A stretch of 64,000 bases of DNA from Halorientalis regularis. GTDB taxonomy: Archaea; Halobacteriota; Halobacteria; Halobacteriales; Haloarculaceae. Of the stretch, positions 42,902 to 50,587 are shown one piece after another. How positions within the stretch are numbered: the stretch's first letter is position 1; every line of letters begins with the position of its first letter. The DNA is taken from NCBI RefSeq assembly GCF_023698535.1, contig NZ_JALJCL010000008.1, positions 62,001 through 126,000 on the forward strand, given 5' to 3'. The notes under the pieces were generated by a model that ran no database searches, was not told the origin of the DNA, and saw only the letters and a program-made list of their open reading frames with translations. The translations under genes were made by a program, and so were the position numbers.

Positions 42902-43702
42902 ATGACGGTACTCGATCAGTTCCGGGTGGACGGCGACGTGGCGCTCGTCACGGGTGGCGCGAGCGGGATCGGCGAGGCCTACGCCGAGGCGATGGCCGAA
43001 GGCGGTGCCGACGTGGCCATCGCCGACATCGACGCGTCTGGGCTGGCCGATACCGCCGACCGCCTCCGGGCCGAGACGGACGCGGAGATTCTCCCCATCG
43101 AGGCCGACGTGACCGAGGAGGCCGACGCCGAGCGGATGGTCGAGCGAACCGTCGACGAACTCGGCGGTCTGGACGTGTGCTTCGCCAACGCTGGCATCTC
43201 CGGCCTGGGCAACAAGATCACGAACGTCTCGCTCTCGGACTGGCGGGAGATCAACGGCGTGAACCACGATGGCGTCTTCCTGACGACCAGGGAGGCGGGG
43301 TCGGTCATGGAGGAACAGGGCCACGGCCGCATCGTCGTCACCGCGTCGATGCTCAGTTTCGTCGCCGAACCCGCCATCGGCATCGGTCCCTACGTGGCCT
43401 CGAAGGGCGGAGCGAAACAACTCACGAAGCAACTGGCCGCCGAACTCGCCCCGGATGTCCGGGTCAACGCCGTCTGTCCGGGGTACGTCCGGACCAGCAT
43501 CGGCCACGGACTCCTGACCGAGACGGCCGCCGAGTCCCCGGCCGTCGAGGACCTCCACGACGAGATCGAGGGGCGGACGCCGCTCGGTCGGTTCGCCGAA
43601 CCGTCGGAACTCAAAGGGATCGCGCTCTATCTCGCCTCGGAGGCGTCGTCGTACTGCACGGGGTCGACGTTCGTCGTCGACGGCGGCTGGACCGCGATCT
43701 GA
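42902..43702 (+). CDS. Short-chain dehydrogenase/reductase
   Basis: 266 residues with all classical SDR motifs: TGGASGIG (17-24), NAG (96-98), Ser149, Tyr164 and Lys168 (YVASK), and the C-terminal GGWTAI. The Asp in IADID after beta-2 favours NAD(H). The substrate is unknown. A TATCGTATTC box (42867-42876) lies about 30 bases upstream; GCTTAAGC further upstream at 42829-42836 is palindromic and may be an additional element. Confidence 0.93.
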   Translation: MTVLDQFRVDGDVALVTGGASGIGEAYAEAMAEGGADVAIADIDASGLADTADRLRAETDAEILPIEADVTEEADAERMVERTVDELGGLDVCFANAGISGLGNKITNVSLSDWREINGVNHDGVFLTTREAGSVMEEQGHGRIVVTASMLSFVAEPAIGIGPYVASKGGAKQLTKQLAAELAPDVRVNAVCPGYVRTSIGHGLLTETAAESPAVEDLHDEIEGRTPLGRFAEPSELKGIALYLASEASSYCTGSTFVVDGGWTAI

Positions 43703-43711
43703 GCGTCCCCG

Positions 43712-44536
43712 TCAGTACACGTCGTCGAGGAACTCGCGGATCGCGGCGTTCGCGGCCTCGGGGTTCTCGGTGTTCGAGGAGTGGCCGGCCTCGGGGATCA
43801 ACTCCATCCGGGCGTCCGGGAGCTGGTCGACCATCGGCTCGGCGCGTTCGGGTTCGATGGACACGTCCTCCGCGCCGTGGGTGATCAGGACCGGCACGTC
43901 GATCTCGTCGAGTCGGTCCTCGACGCCGGGGCGGTGGAGCCAGGATTTCACCTCGTCGTGGACGGCCTCGCCAGGGTAGGTCAGCCAGCGGTCCTTCCAG
44001 TGTTCGACCAGCTCGGTGCGTTCCTCGATGGAGGTCTGGCCGAACAGCATGTGCGAGACGGCCTCGGCCATGGGGTCGGGCACGTCACCCTCTGCTTTGG
44101 CCGTCTCGACCATGTCGCCGTACTGCTCCCGTTCGGCCTCGTCGTGGGGCGTCGCCATGCTGTCGATCAGGACGATGCCGTCGAGCATGTCGGGGTACTC
44201 CAGCGCGAAGCGCAGGGCCATGAATCCGCCCATCGACATCCCCGCGAGGACACAGGAGTCGACGCCTTTGGCGTCCATGAGGACGCGACAGTCCTCGGCC
44301 AGGTCGTCCAGGTCGTAGGGACCCTGGAAGCGGTCGGTGCGGGCCCGGAGGTTGTAGGCGATAGTTCGGTAGTCGTCCGAGAGCGCGTCGAGTTGCGGTT
44401 CGAACATCGTCCAGTCCATCAGGGTACCGTGGGCGAACACGACGGCCGGACCCGACCCGCGTTCTTCGGAGACAGTTTCGGTGCGGTGTCGGTACAGCTG
44501 TGTCGCGGGGCCTGAATCCTCGGGCAGGTCTGACAT
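43712..44536 (-). CDS. Alpha/beta hydrolase
   Basis: 274 residues. Nucleophile Ser101 in GMSMGGFMAL, oxyanion HGTLM (36-40), and catalytic His in PEAGHSSNTENPEA near the C-terminus, with an Asp in THGAEDVSI. It belongs to the broad hydrolase family (menaquinone MenH- or esterase-like). Substrate unknown. GCTTATAC on the minus strand (44560-44567) selects the Met at 44536. Convergent with the SDR gene, nine bases apart. Confidence 0.9.
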   Translation of the reverse strand: MSDLPEDSGPATQLYRHRTETVSEERGSGPAVVFAHGTLMDWTMFEPQLDALSDDYRTIAYNLRARTDRFQGPYDLDDLAEDCRVLMDAKGVDSCVLAGMSMGGFMALRFALEYPDMLDGIVLIDSMATPHDEAEREQYGDMVETAKAEGDVPDPMAEAVSHMLFGQTSIEERTELVEHWKDRWLTYPGEAVHDEVKSWLHRPGVEDRLDEIDVPVLITHGAEDVSIEPERAEPMVDQLPDARMELIPEAGHSSNTENPEAANAAIREFLDDVY

Positions 44537-44656
44537 GCCACGGTCCACGGAGGCCGGGGGTATAAGCGCTGTCTCCGAACACTGGGGGCCCCGTCGGGTG
44601 GCCGAATCTCCGGCGAGTCTGACGGACGCAGGACGCACGCGCGACGAGGCCACAAA

Positions 44657-44664
44657 ACTTAATC
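44657..44664 (+). promoter_or_regulatory. TATA box for dacZ
   Basis: ACTTAATC is centred 27 bases before the ATG at 44688 and selects that start in a frame that is open further upstream. Confidence 0.6.
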
Positions 44665-44687
44665 GGGTAAGACGGGTCGATACAGCA

Positions 44688-45500
44688 ATGAGCGACTTGC
44701 GTGAGCTACTTGCGGGTCTCGTGTCCGACGTGGACGCCGTCTTCCTGTTTTCTCCGAGCAGTTCGTTCTACGAGTCGTTCGAGAACGTAGACGACGCGCT
44801 GGTCGTGGTCGTCGCACCGGAGAACTCGGTCGGGGCCGAGGAGTTCGTCGAGCTCCCGCTGGAGTTCAACGACGTGACCAGTCGCGTCCGGTTCGGCGTC
44901 GAGGGCGCGATGGATCAAGAGCTGGTCGACGACGGGGACGAGATCGCCTGTGCCGTCAAGACCTTCGACGAGGATATCGACACGGTGATGCGGGTCAAGG
45001 CCAACAACTTCTCGCCGTCGGGCGTCTACGGCCTGTTCGTCAACTCCCGGGCCGAACCCTCCGTCATCCGTGACGTGCTGGAGGTCGCCGTCGAACTCGG
45101 CAAGAAAGGCCAGAAGGGCAAACCCGTCGGCGCGCTGTTCGTCGTCGGCGACGCCGGCAAAGTGATGAACAAGTCCCGACCGCTCTCGTACAACCCCTTC
45201 GAGAAGTCCCACGTCCACGTCGGTGATCCCATCGTGAACGTGATGCTCAAGGAGTTCTCCCGGCTGGACGGCGCGTTCGTCATCTCCGACTCCGGGAAGA
45301 TCGTCTCCGCGTATCGCTATCTCGAGCCCTCCGCCGAAGGCGTCGACATCCCCAAGGGACTGGGTGCCCGCCACATGGCGGCCGGGGCGATCACCCGGGA
45401 CAGCAACGCCGTCGCAATCGTCCTGAGCGAGAGCGACGGCCTCGTGCGAGCGTTCAAAAGCGGTGAACTGATCCTCGAACTCGATCCGGAGGAGTACTGA
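44688..45500 (+). CDS. dacZ: Archaeal diadenylate cyclase (c-di-AMP synthase)
   Basis: 270 residues. The C-terminal DAC domain (about 125-250) carries DGA (194-196) in SRLDGAFVISDSG and the RHM motif (228-230) in GARHMAAGAIT, the nucleotide-binding and catalytic signature of DisA_N domains. The N-terminal about 120 residues are the archaeal DacZ-specific domain. It makes c-di-AMP from ATP. In Haloferax volcanii dacZ is co-transcribed with a mechanosensitive channel gene, and the same arrangement (TGATG overlap with the MscS-like gene) is seen here, linking c-di-AMP to osmotic stress. Confidence 0.95.
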   Translation: MSDLRELLAGLVSDVDAVFLFSPSSSFYESFENVDDALVVVVAPENSVGAEEFVELPLEFNDVTSRVRFGVEGAMDQELVDDGDEIACAVKTFDEDIDTVMRVKANNFSPSGVYGLFVNSRAEPSVIRDVLEVAVELGKKGQKGKPVGALFVVGDAGKVMNKSRPLSYNPFEKSHVHVGDPIVNVMLKEFSRLDGAFVISDSGKIVSAYRYLEPSAEGVDIPKGLGARHMAAGAITRDSNAVAIVLSESDGLVRAFKSGELILELDPEEY

Positions 45501-46279
45501 TGTCACTGCACGAGGGGGTCCTGCGGTACCTGACGAGTTCACCCTTTCTCGCCGCCAGCGCGATCTTCATCGTCGGACTGGTCTCGGGGTACCTCCTGGG
45601 CCAGTTCGTCGGGCGAGCCCTGCGGGCCATCGGCCTGCCAGGGGTAGTCGAGGGAACTGCCTTCGAGCGCAGCGCGCGTGGACTGGGTACCTCGACGGTC
45701 GGCCTGCTCTCGCAACTCGTCGCCTTCTCGGTGTACCTGGGGACGACCATCGCCGCGCTCGACGTGGCGGGGGTGGTGGCGATGGCGGCCGTCCTGCCCT
45801 TCTTCGCCGCCTTCCTCCCGCAGGTGTTCATCGCCGTCCTCGCCGTCATCGCGGGCCTGGTCGTCGGTGACAAGGCGGCCCTGCTCGTCAGCGAACACCT
45901 CCGGGGTGTCAAGCTCCCCGAAGCCGGCCTGATCCCCACACTGGTCAAGTACAGCATCTTCTACATCGCCGGGCTGATCGCGTTGAACCAGCTCAACGTC
46001 TCCACACAGGCCCTGCTCATCCTGCTCGCCGCCTACGTCTTCGGTGCCATCTTCCTCGGCGGGCTGGCCTTCCGGGACCTCCTCTCTGCCGGCGCGGCCG
46101 GCGTGTACCTCCTCCTGAACGAACCGTACAGCATCGGCGACGAGATCCGCGTCGGCGACCGGACGGGCATCGTCCAGGAAGTGGACCTGTTCGTCACCCA
46201 CGTCGAGAACGACGGCACCGAGTACATCATCCCGAATCAGCAGATTCTGCGCGAAGGGATCGTCCGGATTCGGGATTAA
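45500..46279 (+). CDS. MscS-family mechanosensitive channel (short)
   Basis: 259 residues with about four to five TM helices (first at about 14-36) and a glycine-rich pore helix (LLILLAAYVFGAIFLGGLAF), then only a short MscS beta domain (YSIGDEIRVGDRTGIVQEVDLF, IIPNQQILREGIV). The usual large C-terminal alpha/beta vestibule is absent. It is coupled to dacZ. The stop overlaps the convergent acyltransferase stop (TTAA at 46276-46279). Confidence 0.9.
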   Translation: MSLHEGVLRYLTSSPFLAASAIFIVGLVSGYLLGQFVGRALRAIGLPGVVEGTAFERSARGLGTSTVGLLSQLVAFSVYLGTTIAALDVAGVVAMAAVLPFFAAFLPQVFIAVLAVIAGLVVGDKAALLVSEHLRGVKLPEAGLIPTLVKYSIFYIAGLIALNQLNVSTQALLILLAAYVFGAIFLGGLAFRDLLSAGAAGVYLLLNEPYSIGDEIRVGDRTGIVQEVDLFVTHVENDGTEYIIPNQQILREGIVRIRD

Positions 46280-46851
46280 ATCTCTTCGGCCGGTACGCCC
46301 GCCACCGTCGTCTCGGGCGGCACGTCTTCGGTCACCAGCGAGTTCGCCGCGACCTGCGCGCCGGCACCGATCTCGACGCCCGGCAGCACGATGGCTCCCG
46401 CGCCGATCATCGCCCGCTCGCCGACGACGACCTCGCCGGTACGGTACTCCTCCTGGAGGAACTCGTGACACAACAGGGTCGCGTCGTAGCCGACGATGGC
46501 GTGGTCCTCGACGGTGATCAGTTCCGGCCAGAACACGTCCGGTGTCGCTTCGAGGCCCCAGGAGACCCCCTCGCCGACGGTGACGCCGATGCGGCGCAAC
46601 AGCCAGCTTTTGAGCCGCAGACTCGGCGCGATCCGCGCGAGGACGATCACGGCGTAGTTGAGACAGACCCGGACGAAACTGCGGGCCTCCAGCCAGTGCT
46701 GGAGCGAGTTCTTCGGCCCCCGCGTGGCGTGGACGGTCGTCGCCGCGTGTCGTTCGGGCCGTGCCGAACCGTCGTCGGCGGCGCGCCCCTCGCCCGAATC
46801 GGTCCCCGAACCGGTCGCCGGTCCGGTCCCGTCGTCTGGATCGTCGGTCAC
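46276..46851 (-). CDS. Hexapeptide-repeat (left-handed beta-helix) acyltransferase
   Basis: 191 residues from a GTG at 46851. After an acidic N-terminus (about 45 residues) and an amphipathic membrane-proximal segment (VRVCLNYAVIVLARIAPSLRLK), hexapeptide repeats run to the end (VGEGVSWG, ITVEDHAIVG, VVVGERAMIGAGAIVLPGVEIGAGAQVAANSLV). Such trimers transfer acetyl or other acyl groups to sugars or lipids. A minus-strand TCATATCC box (46874-46881) supports the GTG over an ATG at 46929. Confidence 0.88.
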   Translation of the reverse strand: MTDDPDDGTGPATGSGTDSGEGRAADDGSARPERHAATTVHATRGPKNSLQHWLEARSFVRVCLNYAVIVLARIAPSLRLKSWLLRRIGVTVGEGVSWGLEATPDVFWPELITVEDHAIVGYDATLLCHEFLQEEYRTGEVVVGERAMIGAGAIVLPGVEIGAGAQVAANSLVTEDVPPETTVAGVPAEEI

Positions 46852-47000
46852 GCTCCAGTCGTTCGGCAGCGACGGATATGAATGGTGCCCATCGTCCGCC
46901 GGGAGCCACTTCGACGGAGTCGGCGACAACTGTCGGGCCGGTGGTCGAGCGCTGGACGACGCGAAAAACTGGCTGCTCTCGCTGTCCGATCAGGACGTCG

Positions 47001-48290
47001 CTAGTCGCGCAACTCGGCCATGTGGTCGATCCGGCGCTGGACGAGATCGGGTTTGCCGATGTCGTGGCGGACGCGCAGGCCGTCGGTGCCGGCCCGCTGG
47101 AGCGCGTCCTCGGCGACTTCCTCGGCCTCGGTGATCGAGTCGGCGACGCCCACGACCGCGAACGAGCGGGAGGTCGTCGTGTAGATCCCGTCGTCGCGCT
47201 CGTCGACGGAGGCGTAGAAGAGGAGCGCGTCGCCCGCCGAGTCCGCGTCGATCTGGACTTTCGCCCCCGCTTCGGGGTCGGTCGGGTAGCCGTCGGGGAC
47301 GGCGTACTTGCAGACGGTGGCCTGGCGCTGGAACGCCAGTTTCGGGAGTTTCTCGCCGTCGCGGGCGGCCGTCAGCACGTCGAGGAAGTCCGTGTTCAGA
47401 ACGGGGAGCGTGTTCATCGCCTCGGGGTCGCCGAAGCGCGCGTTGAACTCGACGACTTTGATCCCGTCGGCGGTGAGCATGAACTGGCCGTACAGCACCC
47501 CTTTGTATCCGTCCAGCGCGTCGACGACGGCCCGGAGTACGTCCACGGCGTCGTGGTACTCGTCTTCGGTCATGAAGGGGAGTTCCAGCGAGCCGTCGCT
47601 GTAACTGCCCATGCCGCCGGTGTTGGGGCCCTCGTCGCCCTCGTAGGCGCGCTTGTGGTCCTGCACGGCTGGCGTGACGCGCAACTCGCCGTTGGCGACG
47701 AACGCCTGGATCGTGAACTCCTCGCCGATCAGGCGCTCTTCGAGGACGATCCGGTCGTAGTCCGAATCGCGGATGTACGCCTTGGCCTCCTCGGCGTCGA
47801 CCTGGTCGCCCATGACGCGGACGCCCTTGCCGCCGGTGAGGCCGGCGGGCTTGATCGCGAGGTCGCCGTCGTACTCGTCGATGTACTCGCAGGCGGCCTC
47901 GGTGTCCCGGAACTCCTCGAAGTCGGGACAGCCCGGCACGCCCTCTTTCTCCATGAAGCGGCGCTGGAAGCCCTTGTCCGTCTCGATGCGGGCTTCCTCC
48001 TCCTGCGGGCCGAACGTGTAGATACCCGCGTCGTCGAGCGCGTCGGCGACGCCGGCTTCCAGCGCCGCTTCCGGGCCGATGACCGCGAGGTCCGCGCCCA
48101 CGTCCTCGGCGTAGGAGACGACCGCGGGCGGCGTCGTCGTGTCCAGCGTCTCGAATCCAACGGCGATCTCCGCGATCCCCGGGTTGCGGTTGCCGGCACA
48201 GGCGTACAGGTCGGCGTCGGAGTCGGCGAGCGCACGAGCGATGGCGTGCTCGCGACCGCCACCGCCCACCAGCAGCACGGTCTCTGTCAT
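47001..48290 (-). CDS. purD: Phosphoribosylamine--glycine ligase
   Basis: 429 residues. N-domain (LLVGGGGREHAIARAL), ATP-grasp core (AIKPAGLTGGKGVRVM, VVEFNARFGDPEAMN) and C-domain are complete. It makes GAR, the second step of purine synthesis. A minus-strand GCTTACG box (48314-48321) gives a leaderless start. It stands alone rather than in a pur cluster. Confidence 0.97.
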   Translation of the reverse strand: MTETVLLVGGGGREHAIARALADSDADLYACAGNRNPGIAEIAVGFETLDTTTPPAVVSYAEDVGADLAVIGPEAALEAGVADALDDAGIYTFGPQEEEARIETDKGFQRRFMEKEGVPGCPDFEEFRDTEAACEYIDEYDGDLAIKPAGLTGGKGVRVMGDQVDAEEAKAYIRDSDYDRIVLEERLIGEEFTIQAFVANGELRVTPAVQDHKRAYEGDEGPNTGGMGSYSDGSLELPFMTEDEYHDAVDVLRAVVDALDGYKGVLYGQFMLTADGIKVVEFNARFGDPEAMNTLPVLNTDFLDVLTAARDGEKLPKLAFQRQATVCKYAVPDGYPTDPEAGAKVQIDADSAGDALLFYASVDERDDGIYTTTSRSFAVVGVADSITEAEEVAEDALQRAGTDGLRVRHDIGKPDLVQRRIDHMAELRD

Positions 48291-48392
48291 AGGAAAACCC
48301 GCGAACTACGCTCACGTAAGCGTTACCATACCCGCTGTGGGCCCCGGTCCCGCGTCCCCGCCCTCAAGTGCCCGGCGCGTCTACCCCGTCCC

Positions 48393-50534
48393 ATGACCGA
48401 CGCGGCTCCCGCCGACCGGAACCGACTCGACGACGAGGAGAGCCCGTATCTCCGCCAGCACGCCGACAACCCCGTCAACTGGCAACCGTGGGACGACGCC
48501 GCCCTCGACGCCGCCCGCGAACGCGACGTGCCCATCTTCCTCTCGGTCGGCTACTCGGCCTGCCACTGGTGTCATGTGATGGAGGACGAATCGTTCGAGG
48601 ACCCCGACATCGCCCGCAAACTCAACGAGAACTTCGTCCCGATCAAGGTCGACCGCGAGGAGCGGCCCGACCTCGATTCCATCTACCAGTCCATCTGCCA
48701 GATGACACAGGGCACCGGCGGCTGGCCCCTCTCCGTGTTCCTCACGCCCGAGGGCGAGCCCTTCTTCGTCGGGACGTACTTCCCGCCTGAATCCAAGCGC
48801 GGGATGCCGGGCTTCGGCCAGCTGCTCGACGACATCACCGAGAGCTGGGAGACCGAACGCGACGGGCTCGAACAGCGCGCCGAGAAGTGGACGAACGCGG
48901 TCAAGGGCGAACTCGAGGAGACGCCAGAATCGGCCGGCGAGGCACCCTCGGAGACACTCGACGCGGCCGCACAGGCCGCCGTCCGCGGAGCCGACCGCGA
49001 CCACGGCGGCTGGGGCCGCGGCCAGAAGTTCCCCCAGGCCGGCCGCGTCCACGTCCTCCTTCGGGCCCACCGCCGGACCGGTCGCGACCAGTACCGCGCG
49101 GTCGCCACCGAGGCGCTGGACGCGATGATCGAGGGCGGCCTCTACGACCACGTCGGCGGTGGCTTCCACCGCTACTGCACCGACCGAGACTGGACGGTCC
49201 CCCACTTCGAGAAGATGCTGTACGACAACGCCGAGATCCCCCGTGCTCTGCTGGCTGGCTACCAGGCGACCGGCGACGAACGCTACCGGGAGTACGCGCT
49301 GGAGACCCTGGAGTTCGTCACCCGGGAACTCCAGCACCCCGACGGCGGCTTCTTCAGCACGCTCGACGCCCAGAGCGAGGGCGAGGACGGCGAGCAAGAA
49401 GAAGGAGCCTTCTACGTCTGGACGCCCGAAGAAGTCCGGGAGGCCGTCGCCGGGACGGAGTTCGACGCCGTGGACGACGACACCGCCGCCGACCTGTTCT
49501 GTGACCGCTACGGCGTCACCGAACCCGGGAACTTCGAGGGCCGGACCGTGCTGACGGTCGTCGCCGACAGCGACGACCTCGCCGACGCGTACGACCTCGA
49601 CCGCGACACGGTCGAGACGGTCTTGGACGAGGCGACAGCCGCCGTCGTCGAGGCCCGCGCGGACCGGCCCCGACCCCGCCGCGACGAGAAGATCCTCGCC
49701 AGTTGGAACGGGCTGATGCTGTCGGCCTACGCCGAGGCCGGCCTCGTGGCGGGTCCCGGGGCCGTTGAGCCGGCCGTCGACGCACTGGATTTCCTCCGGG
49801 AACATCTCTGGAACGCCGAGGAAAAGCGGCTCGCCCGGCGGTACAAGGACGGCGACGTGAGCGTCGACGGCTACCTCGAAGACTACGCATTCCTCGCGCG
49901 GGGCGCGTTCGACATCTATCAGGTCACCGGCGAGGTCGACCACCTCGCGTTCGCGCTGGACCTCGCACGAGCCATCGAGGCGAACTTCTGGGACGCCGAC
50001 GCGGGAACACTGTACTTCACGCCGGCCGACGGCGAGGGCCTGGTCGCGCGCCCCCAGGAACTCACCGACCAGTCGACGCCCTCCAGTGCCGGGGTCGCCG
50101 CCGATCTGTTGCTCGCGCTCGATCAGTTCCTGCCCCGCGATGGGTTCGCCGACGTGGCCGAGACCGTGCTGGCGACCCACGGCAACGAGATCGAGTCCGA
50201 CCCGCTCCGGCACGCGTCGCTCGTGCTGGCCGCCGACGGCTACGAACACGGCGGTCACGAACTCACCGTCGCCGCCGATTCACTCCCCGAGAGGTGGCGG
50301 GCGGCCGTCGGCGAGGCGTACCTCCCGGGTCGCATCCTCACGCGCCGGCCGCCCAGCGCCGACGAACTGGCGGACTGGCTCGACCGGCTGAATCTCGACG
50401 AGGCACCACCGATCTGGGCCGACCGGGACGAGCGCGACGGCGAACCGACGGTGTACGCCTGTCGCGCGTTCACCTGTTCGCCGCCGCGCCACGACATCGG
50501 GGCGGCGCTGGAGTGGTTCGAGACAGCGGATTGA
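48393..50534 (+). CDS. Thioredoxin-domain protein (DUF255/YyaL-type)
   Basis: 713 residues. An N-terminal DUF255 thioredoxin-like domain (1-170) has active-site Cys57-Cys60 in SVGYSACHWCHVM, then an (alpha/alpha)6 barrel of the N-acylglucosamine 2-epimerase/glycosidase type (about 190-690) with PHFEKMLYDNAEI. Related eukaryotic spermatogenesis-associated protein 20 shares the layout. The reaction is unknown; an oxidoreductase coupled to a sugar-active barrel is an inference. Confidence 0.93.
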   Translation: MTDAAPADRNRLDDEESPYLRQHADNPVNWQPWDDAALDAARERDVPIFLSVGYSACHWCHVMEDESFEDPDIARKLNENFVPIKVDREERPDLDSIYQSICQMTQGTGGWPLSVFLTPEGEPFFVGTYFPPESKRGMPGFGQLLDDITESWETERDGLEQRAEKWTNAVKGELEETPESAGEAPSETLDAAAQAAVRGADRDHGGWGRGQKFPQAGRVHVLLRAHRRTGRDQYRAVATEALDAMIEGGLYDHVGGGFHRYCTDRDWTVPHFEKMLYDNAEIPRALLAGYQATGDERYREYALETLEFVTRELQHPDGGFFSTLDAQSEGEDGEQEEGAFYVWTPEEVREAVAGTEFDAVDDDTAADLFCDRYGVTEPGNFEGRTVLTVVADSDDLADAYDLDRDTVETVLDEATAAVVEARADRPRPRRDEKILASWNGLMLSAYAEAGLVAGPGAVEPAVDALDFLREHLWNAEEKRLARRYKDGDVSVDGYLEDYAFLARGAFDIYQVTGEVDHLAFALDLARAIEANFWDADAGTLYFTPADGEGLVARPQELTDQSTPSSAGVAADLLLALDQFLPRDGFADVAETVLATHGNEIESDPLRHASLVLAADGYEHGGHELTVAADSLPERWRAAVGEAYLPGRILTRRPPSADELADWLDRLNLDEAPPIWADRDERDGEPTVYACRAFTCSPPRHDIGAALEWFETAD

Positions 50535-50587
50535 TGGGTGTCGCCGTGTTTTTGTAACCGCGCCGTGAGCCACCCACCCGAGAACGG

